Both the position numbers and the translations under genes were made by a program. This document shows positions 1-10,503 of a DNA stretch of 64,000 bases, one piece after another. This DNA comes from Pomphorhynchus laevis (taxonomy: Eukaryota; Acanthocephala; Palaeacanthocephala; Echinorhynchida; Pomphorhynchidae). The notes under the pieces were generated by a model that made no database searches, was not told where the DNA came from, and was given only the letters and a program-made list of their open reading frames with translations. Location: the NCBI GenBank assembly GCA_012934845.2, contig WNNJ02000842.1, positions 1-64,000 of the forward strand, given 5' to 3'. Positions within the stretch are counted from its first letter, which is position 1. Each line of letters starts with the position of its first letter.

Positions 1-2
1 AT

Positions 3-3000
3 TGCACGAATAATGCGGTTCAATATTTATCTAGTATTCGTAGTAATCAAGATCACCGCAATGATTCTAGACACGTCTCACCTCTCATTCATCAAGCAGA
101 TTTTGCGAATCCAGATCCAACAATCAACAGCACAGTCATTCAACCTCAGATTAATCAACTAACAGAACAAATTTTTCTTAACTGCGACAGAGCTGTTAAA
201 ATGCTGACTGCATATGCTTCTTCCAAGAATAGTCACAGTTATCGAAATGCAATCGATGCGATTTACAGCGAATTAATATCGTGGCGTCCTAATTTGTACA
301 GCTTATTTAAATGCAATGCTGCAAACTCTTTTATTGACAAACTGAGTTCTCTCTATATGATCGCAAGTGATAATCCGCTGAACATGTCATCTACTCTAAA
401 GTCGATAGTTGTGCTATGCCAATTGGTACTTCAACGGACACGAAATTCTGGATGCAAATTAGTGAGATCAAACATTCAACGACGACTTAAGCTTTGGGCA
501 GACCACGAACTACTAGACCTATATTCAGAAGCTCGTTATTTACAAAATGAATCTACACAATGTAAATCCCATTGTTCTACTGCAAAATGGACTGACAGGT
601 TTTGTAGATTAATGCAGCAGGGCAAGATTGGAACAGCGATGCGAATACTTGAAAACCCTGAAGCTGAAATGAAGATTCTATCTTTGGGGGATTACATAGG
701 TGAAATAACGGTGATGGAAAAACTCAAACAACCACATCCTAATTCAAGAGAAGTTTATTCAGACTCGATATTAAAAGGTCCCGTTCCTGGATCCGTCAAT
801 CATCATCCAATCAGGTTTCAATCTATTTCGACAAGTAATATCATTTCTGCTGCACGTCGCACACAAGGATCTGCAGGCCCCTCAGGCATGGACGCACATA
901 ATTGGTGTATCATGCTAGAGTCATTTGGTCATAGTTCGCTTAAATTAGCAGAATCGTTAGCTAGTTTAGCAGTCACAATCGCTACCTCATTACTGCCATC
1001 TGGCTCTCTCAATGCTTTTACGGCTAGTCGTCTCATTCCTCTTGACAAAAATCCTGGGGTTCGACCTATTGGAATCGGAAACGTCGAAAGGAGAATCATA
1101 GGTAAAGTTTTATGCGATATTATACAAGAAGATTTACAATCAGTAGCAGGTCTTGAACAGCTATGTGCAGGTCAGCGTTGTGGGGTGGAAGCCGCAGTTC
1201 ACTCAGTTGCTGAGCAATTTAGACAATCTCAATATGCTGCGATTCTGCAAGTAGATGCATCAAACGCATTCAACTGTATAAATAGAAATCTAGCGCTGAA
1301 AAATATAGAGTTTGTGTGCCCATCTATGTCAACACTTATGGCAAATCTCTACACTGACCCAACTTCATTGTGTGTCGATGGTGATATTATCTATGCGAAA
1401 GAAGGGTTCACACAAGGTGACCCACTCTCAATGTTTGCCTTTGCCGCAGCTTCTTTACCTCTAATAAAACGGATTCAATCTTTAGTGCCAGATGTATCTC
1501 ACAGATGGTACGCGGACGATGCGAATTGTGTAGGAAAGGTTGAGAGCTTGGTCAAGGTTTGGAACTTCCTAAGACAAAATGCACACAAGTATGGATTTAT
1601 ACTTAATGAGCAAAAATGTCAAGTAGTACATGAACAAAATTTAGCTTCTTCTGGAACTGTATTTCAAGGATGCGGAGTTAAAATAGTCACAAATGGAACA
1701 CGAATTTTGGGATCGGTTATTGGAACACAATCTTTTGTAGACGAGTTTATTACTGAAAAAGTTAGGCGTTGGGCTGACCTAGTATCCAACCTTACAGATG
1801 TTGCTAAACTGAATCCTCATATTGCGTATGTGGCCCTGACTCAGTCCCTCCAGTATAAGTGGACATATGTTCAAAGAACATGTGAAGGGAGTCTAAATTC
1901 ATACGCCAAACTGTCTGATTCACTGTTGAAACAGCTTATTCCAGCAATAACAGGTTTAATAACGGATGATGAATATGTCAATATGTTATTGTTGCCAAAA
2001 CGATTTGGAGGCCTTGGGATTGATGATCCTAATGATGAACCAGAGAGAAAATTTCGAAACTCTAGACTAATATGTAATCCACTACTAGAACATATTACAG
2101 GAAACGCATTAAAAGACATACAAAAGAAAATCGCCGTATCTCTAAAAGAAGAAAATAATGTATTGTGGAAAGAGAGGCGGGATACTGCCTCAACTTTACG
2201 AACATCTTTTACCTCCACCTTAAGCTATTTATCACGTCCCGGAACATCAACTTGGCTATCGGCAAAACCAATAGTGAGTTACAAACGATATTTGAGTAAA
2301 CGTCGATTTCAAGACGCACTTGCTATAAGATATAACTGGCCACCTCCTAACGCACCACAAAATTGTACCTGCGGTAACTGTTTTGATCTCAGACATTGCC
2401 TTGCGTGTCAAGTTGGAGGTCTGCCAACAATAAGGCATAATGCTGTTCGCAATTTTGTTGCATCGAGATTAACCCAAGTGACGTCGTCTGTCGCGATTGA
2501 GCCTGTATTACGAACACTGCCTGAAAATGTCGAATTCGAGCGACCTACAACAACACGGGATATGGACGCAAGACTCGACATTGAATGCAACGGTTTATTC
2601 GGTGATACATTAGAGCGGTCCTTACTGGACATTTGTACATTCAACCACCTAGCCCAATCGTATCGTTCGAATAATCCGGATAACCACTTCAATTACCACA
2701 CACAAAGGAAAATGGCCAGGTATAGCGAACGTGTTGCTAAGTTTGAAGACGCAAATTTTTACCCGTTCGTAATAGCGTGTAACGGTGCTATGGGTAATGA
2801 GGCTCAGCTAGTTCTGAAGCGGATGGCGAAATTGGAAGCTGAAAAATCTAAACGACCCTACAATCGTTGCATTGAAGACCTTAGAGTTGACATTGGTTTT
2901 CTAATGGCTAGGTCGGCTTCAGTCGCATTGCGAAATGCGAGGTCGAGAACTGGAAGGTTTGCAGGAATTGCAATGGAAAATTTTATTGGTGATACGATAG

Positions 3001-3050
3001 ATGATCTTAAAATTCAAGATACACTGTCGTGCCAGGATGTTCAAATTTGA
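3..3050 (+). CDS. RLE-type (R2-like) LINE polyprotein, 5' end outside window
   Basis: Non-LTR retrotransposon protein that nicks a DNA target and copies its own RNA onto the break. The frame is open from nt 3, so the true start lies to the left; the first ATG at 201 is internal. Reverse transcriptase blocks in order: GPSG (about 876), VDASNAF (1251, catalytic Asp), FTQGDP (1407) and YADD (1509-1520, catalytic pair). After the thumb comes a CxC...HxxxC zinc knuckle (2364-2408), then the restriction-like endonuclease: RLD (2571), LLD (2622-2630) and a Lys/Arg-rich KMARYSERV block (2709), the order expected of a PD-(D/E)XK nuclease. More than 1000 codons have no stop or frameshift, so this is the youngest-looking copy here. 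The 3' UTR runs to about 3165 with AATAAA near 3142. The clade below 'RLE LINE' is not certain. Confidence 0.9.
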   Translation, partial: CTNNAVQYLSSIRSNQDHRNDSRHVSPLIHQADFANPDPTINSTVIQPQINQLTEQIFLNCDRAVKMLTAYASSKNSHSYRNAIDAIYSELISWRPNLYSLFKCNAANSFIDKLSSLYMIASDNPLNMSSTLKSIVVLCQLVLQRTRNSGCKLVRSNIQRRLKLWADHELLDLYSEARYLQNESTQCKSHCSTAKWTDRFCRLMQQGKIGTAMRILENPEAEMKILSLGDYIGEITVMEKLKQPHPNSREVYSDSILKGPVPGSVNHHPIRFQSISTSNIISAARRTQGSAGPSGMDAHNWCIMLESFGHSSLKLAESLASLAVTIATSLLPSGSLNAFTASRLIPLDKNPGVRPIGIGNVERRIIGKVLCDIIQEDLQSVAGLEQLCAGQRCGVEAAVHSVAEQFRQSQYAAILQVDASNAFNCINRNLALKNIEFVCPSMSTLMANLYTDPTSLCVDGDIIYAKEGFTQGDPLSMFAFAAASLPLIKRIQSLVPDVSHRWYADDANCVGKVESLVKVWNFLRQNAHKYGFILNEQKCQVVHEQNLASSGTVFQGCGVKIVTNGTRILGSVIGTQSFVDEFITEKVRRWADLVSNLTDVAKLNPHIAYVALTQSLQYKWTYVQRTCEGSLNSYAKLSDSLLKQLIPAITGLITDDEYVNMLLLPKRFGGLGIDDPNDEPERKFRNSRLICNPLLEHITGNALKDIQKKIAVSLKEENNVLWKERRDTASTLRTSFTSTLSYLSRPGTSTWLSAKPIVSYKRYLSKRRFQDALAIRYNWPPPNAPQNCTCGNCFDLRHCLACQVGGLPTIRHNAVRNFVASRLTQVTSSVAIEPVLRTLPENVEFERPTTTRDMDARLDIECNGLFGDTLERSLLDICTFNHLAQSYRSNNPDNHFNYHTQRKMARYSERVAKFEDANFYPFVIACNGAMGNEAQLVLKRMAKLEAEKSKRPYNRCIEDLRVDIGFLMARSASVALRNARSRTGRFAGIAMENFIGDTIDDLKIQDTLSCQDVQI

Positions 3051-3165
3051 TATATTATTTTTTATTTCAATTGTGACCCGTTAGGTATTGTTCTACTGTT
3101 GCCCATTAGGGACTTTGAAAGTCTTGTGTTTATTTGATTTACAATAAATATTTTTTATTTAAAAA

Positions 3166-3280
3166 AAATATTAAACGGCAACACCGTTTACGGAAGCATG
3201 ACATTTAAACTCTTCGATTTTGTAATAATAAATTTTCTTTCTTTAAAAAAATTATTATTATTATTATTAAATTTAAAAAA
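3166..3280 (+). mobile_element. Very short 3'-end fragment of an RLE-type LINE
   Basis: About 110 bp between two larger copies. It has a small stem-loop (AACGG-CAACA-CCGTT), an AATAAA-like signal near 3230 and ends in an A-run followed by ATT repeats, the same arrangement as the other 3' ends in this cluster. No coding sequence is left. It may instead be spacer DNA. Confidence 0.4.
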
Positions 3281-3284
3281 AAAC

Positions 3285-5590
3285 AAAGGAAGCTCGGGTC
3301 CGTCCGGAATTGATGCTCGCTCATGGCTTCACATGCTGACAGATTTTGATTCGAATTCACTCAGCCTAGCCAAAGCACTTGCCAAATTCGCTATCTTCGT
3401 CGCAACAGAACCACTCACTCCAGGAACTTTAGATGCTTTCACCGCTTGCCGTCTGGTTGCTTTAGAGTAAAAGTAAGGAGGAATCTGCCCCATAGGTATT
3501 TGCAATACTGTCAGACGCATTATAAGCCGGGCCATTCTAGATATTGTTCGCAATGACATTCAGGACGTTGCTGGGTCCGTTCAATTAGGGGCTTCTCAAA
3601 AAGGCGGTATCGAAGTCGCCATCAGCACACTTAGAGATGAGTTTAACCGTCACGACGACCACTGTATTTTGTCAATCGATGCTTCAAATGCTTTCAACCG
3701 AACAAACAGAGCGGTGGCATTACACAACATAGATTTCGTATGCCCGTCGCTTTCTCGGGCTCTTTGTAATGTCTACGCAAACCCTGCACAACTCATTGTG
3801 GGAAGTCAAAGCTTATACTCCACCGAAGGTTTCACCCAGGGCGATCCTTTTGATATGGCTGGCTTCGCCCTGACCTCTCTCCCTTTGATAAAAGCAATTC
3901 AACGCAAAGTTCCGTCGGTCTTCCAAAAATGGTATGCAGACGACGCCAACTTTAGTGGGACCACTGACGTTTTGAAACAAGTATGGGAAGTGCTTCATAC
4001 CGATGGACCAAAGTATGGCTATTTCGTAAACACACGTAAGTCTCACCTCCTATCACACCTTCATATTGATCAATCGAACCTCCCCGACCCCGAAATAAAA
4101 ACTTCCACCGATGGAATCATCATTCTCGGCAGTCCAGTCGGGTCCAACGATTTTGTAAATGCAGCAACCGCAGAACATTTGTCTACATGGACCACAATGC
4201 TGCAACGTCTCGATTATGTTGCCAAGGTAGATCCGCATGTCGCTTTTGCAGGATTAATCAACTCCGTCCAATTTAAGTGGACACATATAATGCGCACCTG
4301 CGACTGTTCAGCCACTATCTGGTCGGATCTGTCACACACCTTAACCACACAGCTTCTCCCAAACTTCGTGTCCTGGGACCTCGATGAAGACTGGAAGTCA
4401 ATATTGTGCTCTCCTTTAAAATTTGGAGGTATTGGTATCGCGAACCCTGCAACCACAGCCACACTTGAACGCAAATCCTCAAACATGCTAATTTCAACCT
4501 ATAATTCTGGTTCAGGTGGCGATAGCCTAAGAGAGAGGCAGAAAACTATGCTTAGCGAAATCAAGACACTACGATCACTATCGCACCAAGAACGCCTCTC
4601 TAAAATTCCGATCTTAGCGATACCCGCAACCAGTAATCTGATCGCGCATGCTGCTCGCAGTGGAGCTTCTTCGTGGTTAAGTGCGCTTCCGCTCAAGCAT
4701 GAAAATTTTTATCTTTCTTCTAACGAATTCAGGGATGCTTTGAACGCAAGGTATGGACATACTGATCCTAAGATTGGAGTTAGCAACTGCATTTGCGGCA
4801 CTCGAGTCAGTGTGGCTCATTCCTTATCATGTAGACGAGGTGCTTTGCCTTCGATCCGGCATAACGCAGTCCGCGACATCATCTCACACTATCTTAGCCG
4901 CATATCTCACGGCGTAGCTTGCGAACCTCAGCTAACCGAGGTTCCTGAAAATATTACTTTCGAACGAACAACAACAACCCGTGATCCAAGCGCGCGTCTT
5001 GACATAGTTTGTGCCGGGCTGCACGGTAGTCGATTTGAGCGAACATTTTTTGATGTTAATGTATTTGCTGCACCTGCTCAATCGAACATATCAAGGAAGC
5101 CTGAGTCTATTTTCGAATACAACGAGAGTCGCAAGAAAGCCAAATACAGTGAACGGATTGCGCTAGTTGAACGAGGGTCTTTCATACCTCTTATTTTTTC
5201 CACTTCGGAAGGAATTGGCATAGAAGCGGAAAGATTAATCAAAACCACGGCTTCAAAACTGACGCATCGGTCAACGCGTTCTTATCCTGATCTAGCCGTA
5301 AAGATGAAACGAGACATCAGTTTTGAAATCGCACGATCAGTTTCCGCATGCTTTCGCTCGCCACGTTCCAGCTGTTCCAAACCTATTAATCTTATGACAA
5401 CCCACCACAGCGAGTTTTGCGCTGTGCTCGAAGACTAATTATGTCTTCTTCACTATGTCTGCGAATGCCGCGATCAAGTAGAAGACATCCAATCTTTCCT
5501 GACAATAAATCTCATTTATAGGCCCGTTTATGGGAACCTAATTTCTGTAAAATTTACTTTTCTTTTTCAATAAAGTTATTATTATAAAAA
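3285..5590 (+). pseudogene. 5'-truncated, degenerate RLE-type LINE
   Basis: Sister copy of the element at the left edge, starting inside the RT domain at the GPSGID block directly after an (ATT)n tract, as expected for incomplete reverse transcription. The reading frame runs 3285-5438 with two in-frame TAA codons at 3468 and 3474, in the stretch where other copies read LDKNPGVRPIGI. RT blocks follow: SIDASNAF (3673), FTQGDP (3831) and YADD (3932). The zinc knuckle (CICG...HSLSC, about 4789-4830) and endonuclease (RLD 4996, FFDV 5047, RKKAKYSER 5130) are intact by eye. The 3' UTR carries the shared GGCCC hairpin at 5521 and AATAAA before the A-rich tail. It is clearly diverged from the first copy, so an older insertion or a sister subfamily. 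Confidence 0.88.
5521..5540 (+). promoter_or_regulatory. Shared 3' UTR hairpin of the RLE LINEs (copy 1)
   Basis: GG-CCC-GTTTAT-GGG-AA-CC folds as a CCC/GGG stem closed by GG/CC with a two-base bulge. The same fold recurs in four other fragments here with changes confined mostly to the loop. A role in recognition of the element's RNA by its own RT is inferred from what is known of R2 3' UTRs. Confidence 0.6.
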
Positions 5591-5599
5591 AAATAAAAA

Positions 5600-5745
5600 A
5601 AATTATTAACTTAGGTTCCCGCAAATGGGCCTCAAATTGAAATTTACGATCCCAGACTGGGCAATATAATACAAAAAAGTTTCTCAATGTGAAACAGTAG
5701 TTAACTCTGCCATCCGAATAGTCGCAGAGATCGTTCTTTGTGCGC
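5600..5745 (-). mobile_element. 3' UTR fragment of an RLE-type LINE, inverted
   Basis: Read on the - strand this is about 140 bp of non-coding sequence ending in the shared hairpin (5612-5631), tail-to-tail with the preceding copy. Its 20-base hairpin is identical to that at 7237. It is the only member of the 1-11.8 kb cluster in this orientation. Confidence 0.6.
5612..5631 (-). promoter_or_regulatory. Shared 3' UTR hairpin (copy 2)
   Basis: Minus-strand GG-CCC-ATTTGC-GGG-AA-CC, with CCC/GGG and GG/CC pairing. Confidence 0.6.
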
Positions 5746-5801
5746 TAAAAAAATAAAAATAAAAAAAAATTATTATTAAAAAAAATTATTATTATTATTA
5801 T

Positions 5802-6978
5802 TTTTATTGATTTTCAAAAAGCTTTCGACTCAGTTGATAGAAAACTTCTCTTAGAAAAGTTAGCGCGTAGTGTAGGTTTAGGCGGTCCTATTCTTTATTT
5901 ATTGAATTCTATTTTGCAACCAAACATTCTTCGCATTTTTGACGGCATAAATTATTCGAATGAGTTTCTTGCCAATCGTGGTGTCCTTCAGGGCGACCCT
6001 CTAAGTCCTTTGTTATTCAGTTTCTTCATTGCTGATCTTCCTAGCAGTCTAAGTCACAATCTTTTAGATATTTCATGTGTATTATATGCAGACGATCTTG
6101 CTATTATTTCCAAATCTATTTCTAATGCCCAAATAGCTTTAAACTCGCTCTCAGCGTTCTGTTTTACTAATCGTATTCGAGTGAACGGTGAAAAGTCTAA
6201 GGTAATTAAGTTCCGAAGAGGAGGTCGACTAAGTCGATCGGACATTCTATGCTATCAAGACGCTCCGCTCGATTTTGAATCGAAGTATCTGTATCTTGGA
6301 ATGTTAATCACAGCTAGATGGTCTTTGTATCAACATTTTGAACTTAAATGTGATAAAATTGTGAAGGCAACATCTGGACTGTCCGAACTAGGCAGATTAT
6401 CTTTTGAGGCAGGGTTACGATATTTTTATATAATGTTGCTTCCAAGACTACAATATGGACTAGCTTGTATCTGGGTAGACTTGACTTCAGAAAACTTTTA
6501 CCAGTTAGATAAGTGCCTGTCAAGATTTATAAAAAGGTTGGTAGGCGTATCTCCAAAAACTTCATCCACGGCTGTTCAAGTTCTAGCAAGGTTGCCTCCT
6601 TTATCAGTTTCATTACAGAAAGAGATGAATCTTCCTTTGACTGATGGTTTTCTTAAAAATCTAAATTTATTCGACGGCAAAGTACTTAAACTTGATCAGG
6701 ATATCTATCAGACTCCTGCTTTTCTTCAAACAGCTTGGCGTAGCCCTCTCGCAAGTAAGCGCACTTTAATCTGGAGAGCTTCGCTTGACGGATATCACCC
6801 CAGGTTCTGTAAAAAAGGAAGAATCATACATGAACGATCATCAACTTGTGTATGCTGTTTTTGCAACACAGCATGCTCATCACTCTTACATGTATTTTCC
6901 TGTGCTCATTTGTCTTGTTTATATTTAAAATCAATAGATACGCTGAAGGGGGTAGGCTTATATGCTTATTTCGGCTGA
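5802..6978 (+). pseudogene. 5'-truncated LINE reverse transcriptase, second type
   Basis: A different LINE from its neighbours. The frame opens at an (ATT)n tract directly with RT motif A (IDFQKAFDSVD, about 5808), then GVLQGDPLSP (about 5980), YADDLAII (about 6085) and a FRRGG...YLG block. A thumb-like region and a C-terminal cysteine/histidine cluster (CVCC, FC, LLHVFSC, about 6847-6900) follow. No restriction-like endonuclease like that of the neighbours is visible, and the C-terminus may be cut short or frameshifted near 6900, where another frame takes over. The clade is unresolved; R4/Dong-like is a guess from the target preference. A sister copy lies at 10.5-11.5 kb. The 3' UTR probably runs to about 7095. 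Confidence 0.75.
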
Positions 6979-7099
6979 CGATGCATACCTGTGTCACGTA
7001 CAATCAATTCGAGCCAATCAATGAAATTTTAAGCAGCTCAAGAAATAAGAAGAAAGACAACTGTTCTGACTTTATATTTGTTATCTTATAATCTTTTTT

Positions 7100-7303
7100 T
7101 ATATGCCCAATAGTAGAAGAGCTCAACACACAAATATACAATCGCAGGAATTCGGATATTTCGGGGACCAAGAATTCGATTGATATTTAATAAAACAATA
7201 TAATAATGGATCAATGTCTTGACTTTGTGAGCTATCGGCCCATTTGCGGGAACCTACAGTTGTGATTATTATTATTTTAGAATAAAAAATAATAATAAAA
7301 AAA
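7100..7303 (+). mobile_element. Short 3' fragment of an RLE-type LINE
   Basis: About 200 bp of 3' UTR with the shared hairpin (7237-7256), then an A/T-rich tail ending in ATTATTATAC at 7304. No recognisable coding sequence remains. Confidence 0.6.
7237..7256 (+). promoter_or_regulatory. Shared 3' UTR hairpin (copy 3)
   Basis: GGCCCATTTGCGGGAACCTA, identical over 20 bases to the inverted copy at 5612 although the surrounding sequence differs. Confidence 0.6.
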
Positions 7304-7313
7304 ATTATTATAC
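7304..7313. other. LINE-LINE junction word ATTATTATAC
   Basis: Ten bases between the tail of the fragment ending here and the start of the next element. The same word stands at 10494, 11508 and 11778, each time at a boundary between two retrotransposon copies. Confidence 0.6.
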
Positions 7314-10300
7314 ATCGACGACTGACATACACAAACACTTACAAACACATTACGAAGCCGCCTGAGAGCGCATTACGAAACCGTCTGTGAGCGCTGAAAT
7401 CGTCTGAGATCGCTGTTACAAAGTCGATAACTATTATACACCTAACAAAGAAAAACGAGACAACAAATCGAATTTTTTTATAGTCAACAACTTTATTTCG
7501 CCAATACAATCACGATGCCTAAAGGAATTCCAGCCGAGCCAAAATGATGTTCGTGCAATGGACATTCAGCACGATGTCGTCAATGCAAATGTGTAAAATC
7601 AAATAAGCCGTGCACTAACTGTTCTGCAGCAAATTGCGAAAACCAACTCGTATCCCACTTTGCAAGCATGAATATAGCGGATAACGCGGTTCACACCCTC
7701 GATGCTGCCTCGAATAGATTCCCAAACACTCTTATCCATCAATCATTCAAAGAGGTAATCACTTGGCGTCCTAATCTCTTTTACTTACCGAGGTGTAACG
7801 AAAGCCGAATGTTTTTAAATGAACTAAACAAATTGTTTGAAACTGCTTGTCGCGAAGATGACGTCGAAGGCTCGTCGCTTATGAAGGTGACAATTATTTG
7901 TCAGTGTGTTTTACAAAAAGTAGGTTCTTCGAAAATCAAATATGTACGTCAATTGATGTCGCGTCGCCTGTCTCTTTGGCAAAGCCAAAATTTTGATGAA
8001 TTAGTAAGGGAGGGTAAATGTATTCAATCACGTTTAAAGGTATCCCAGTCACGATACGATTCTAAGCGCAATTGGAAGTCGCTGTTCGTGAAATCATTAA
8101 TGTCAGGTAATCTTACTTCTGCAGTAAGAATCCTGGAAAACGGTTATGTCAATAAAACTTTGAGTCCAAATGATTATATCGGCAACGAATCGGTTAAGTA
8201 TATTCTTGAAGCGAAGCATCCACATGCAGCTATAATTAGTGAGGACGCCTTATTATCGGAGATCGACATGGAATGTGATAACTTTCATCCCTCCTTTTTC
8301 GATACGATAGATGCAGCTGCAATTCAACTTAGTGCTAAGCGTACTACAGGCGCTGCGGGTCCTTCGGGTGTTAATGCTTTATCATGGCGGCAAATGCTAA
8401 CCTCATTTGATAGGGATTCATTACAGTTGGCCTCTACGTTGGCAGACCTGACAAGGCGAATTGCTAGTAATAGAGTTCCAAAACATTCAACAGAAGCGTT
8501 AATCGCTAGTCGGCTCATTGCCCTTGATAAAAATCCTGGTGTTCGACCGATCGGAATAGGTGAGGCATATAGGCGCATAATGGCTAAAACGATTTTAAAT
8601 GTCATTTCTCCTTTCATTAAGTCAATTGCGGGTAATTCACAACTTTGTGCAGGTCAAAAGGGAGGTGTCGAATTCGTTGTGCGAGATATGCGTGAAACCT
8701 TTGCTAATTCGACCTCGTCATGTTTACTTTTAATTGATGCACATAATGCTTTTAATAGAATTAATAGGAAATTAGCTCTCCTCAATATAGAAAAGATATG
8801 CCCTGCTTTAGCACGATTCCTGCAGAATACGTATAGTTTAGATCCAATCTTAGCCATTGACGATGATTATCTGTTATCAAAGGAAGGTTTTACGCAAGGC
8901 GACCCTTTGGCAATTGTAGCATTTGCGGCAGCAACGATACCATTAATACATAGATTAGGCGCTTTGCATCCTCAAATAAAACAGCGTTGGTATGCAGACG
9001 ATGTATCATGTGTTGGTTCACCGGGGAATGTTTATGATTTTTTTAAATCGTTGCAATCAATAGGACCGGAATACGAATTTCATATTAATGTCAACAAGTG
9101 TACAGCTCTGGTTAACGCCAACATTATCCTTGAATGTGATTCACTTGCCAGCTTAGGGGTTCATGTCGTATCTAATGGTGTAGAACTTTTAGGAGCTCCC
9201 ATAGGTTTTGGTTCGTTCGAAAAAGATTGGGTAATAACACAAGTAACTCGCTGGTTAAAATTGCTCGATAGGTTATGTGAAGTCTCTAGCGATTCACGGC
9301 AGTTAGCGTTCTTAGCATTTTCAGCAGCAGTGCAAAATAAGTGGACTCATGTACAAAGAACATGTAAATGTGAATATGAATGGTTTTCTTCACTCGAAAA
9401 TTTCATACAGAATAAAATAATCCCCAAAATAACTGGTTTTAATTTACAGAAGTGTTGGCGCGATGTAGCAAGTCTGCCTTTCTCAATGGGAGGTTTGGGG
9501 ATATCACATCCATATGAGAATACCAAATCTGAATGGGAATATTCTTCTTTGCTATGTAAGCCCTTATTTGAGTTAGGTCTCGGAGGCGACATTGATACCA
9601 TCCAGAAACAGTCAATAGTTGAAATTAGAAAACTAAAGAATCTCCGGGCTGCCGAAAAATTTTCGTCACTGTTAAATACAGTGGACGACTGCAAACAGGT
9701 AATTTTAAAGCATGCCGCTCGAAAGGGCGCGTCAACGTGGCTATCTGCTCGCCCTAGTGATGATCCTAAGTTTCGCTTAAGCAATCAAGAATTTTCCGAT
9801 GGTCTCTCTGTCAGATATGGGTGGCAAATTTTAAATACTTCAGGCAAATGTGTATGTGGGGAAGTTCTTAGTGTTGTTCATTCATTATCTTGCAAATGCG
9901 GAGGGAAATCAATAGTAAGGCACAATGTGATCAGAGACATTTTTGCCAAATTAACTTCAGAGGTGTGCTCATCAACTACAACTGAGCCATTGCTTTTTTT
10001 CGTTGATCCAACTATTCAATTCGATTCTTCTTCCACTACACTAGATCGCAATGCACGTCTTGACGTCTTGTGTTCGGGGTTGTTTGGCGTCCCGTCTGAG
10101 CGGTTCTACCTGAACATTTCTGTATTCAATACACATGCTCGTTCCTATGCCACAATGACTCCACGATCAGCGTTCAGTTATAACGAGAATTGAAAAAAGG
10201 CTAAGTACTCCGAACGGATATCCAAGATCGAAAGAGCAGCTTTTATACCAGTTATTTTGTCAATACAAGGTGGATTAGGGGATGAGGCAGAACAGTTGGT

Positions 10301-10493
10301 AAAACGCTTAGCAAAAGACGTAGCGGTGAGAAGAGAGTGCCGTTACAGTGACGTGATTAGCCGATTCAGACGTTCCATTGGAATAGCTCTCGTGCGGGCT
10401 AGCTCATGGTGTTTCAGATAAATTTTTTCATTGTTACTTTTGTTATGATTTTGCAGTGTCTTTGTCAAATAAATTCGTTTTTTCGTTAAAAAA
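7314..10493 (+). mobile_element. Near full-length RLE-type LINE
   Basis: The most complete element of the cluster: a 5' UTR of about 200 bp (with GCCGCCTGAGAGCG-like repeats near 7353), one long reading frame (7515-10421), and a short 3' UTR with AATAAA near 10468 ending in an A-run and ATTATTATAC. It is bounded on both sides by the junction word, which supports these limits. Confidence 0.85.
7515..10421 (+). pseudogene. RLE-type LINE polyprotein with N-terminal CXC motif and two stops
   Basis: Single-ORF protein of about 968 codons. Near the N-terminus (7548-7646) is a cysteine-rich block spaced CxC, x6, CxxCxC, x5, CxxC, x4, CxN, resembling one half of a tesmin/TSO1 CXC DNA-binding domain. 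Then come the RT (GPSG about 8357, LIDAHNAF about 8731, FTQGDP about 8886, YADD about 8991), the zinc knuckle (CVCG...HSLSC, about 9850-9890) and the restriction-like endonuclease (RLD about 10054, KKAKYSER about 10197). Two in-frame TGA codons interrupt it, at 7545 and 10191. At the second a sister copy reads arginine, so CGA to TGA by CpG decay is likely. The frame is otherwise unbroken. The start at 7515 is the first ATG in frame after the 5' UTR. Confidence 0.88.
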
Positions 10494-10503
10494 ATTATTA
10501 TAC
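10494..10503. other. LINE-LINE junction word ATTATTATAC
   Basis: Separates the A-rich tail of the near full-length RLE LINE from the 5'-truncated second-type LINE that follows. Confidence 0.6.

Noticed and set aside
1871-2692. Minus-strand frames of 60-115 codons opposite the first LINE, and similar ones at 4053-4696, 8324-8857 and 9347-9784
   Set aside because: Antisense shadows of the RT and endonuclease frames; no motif of their own.
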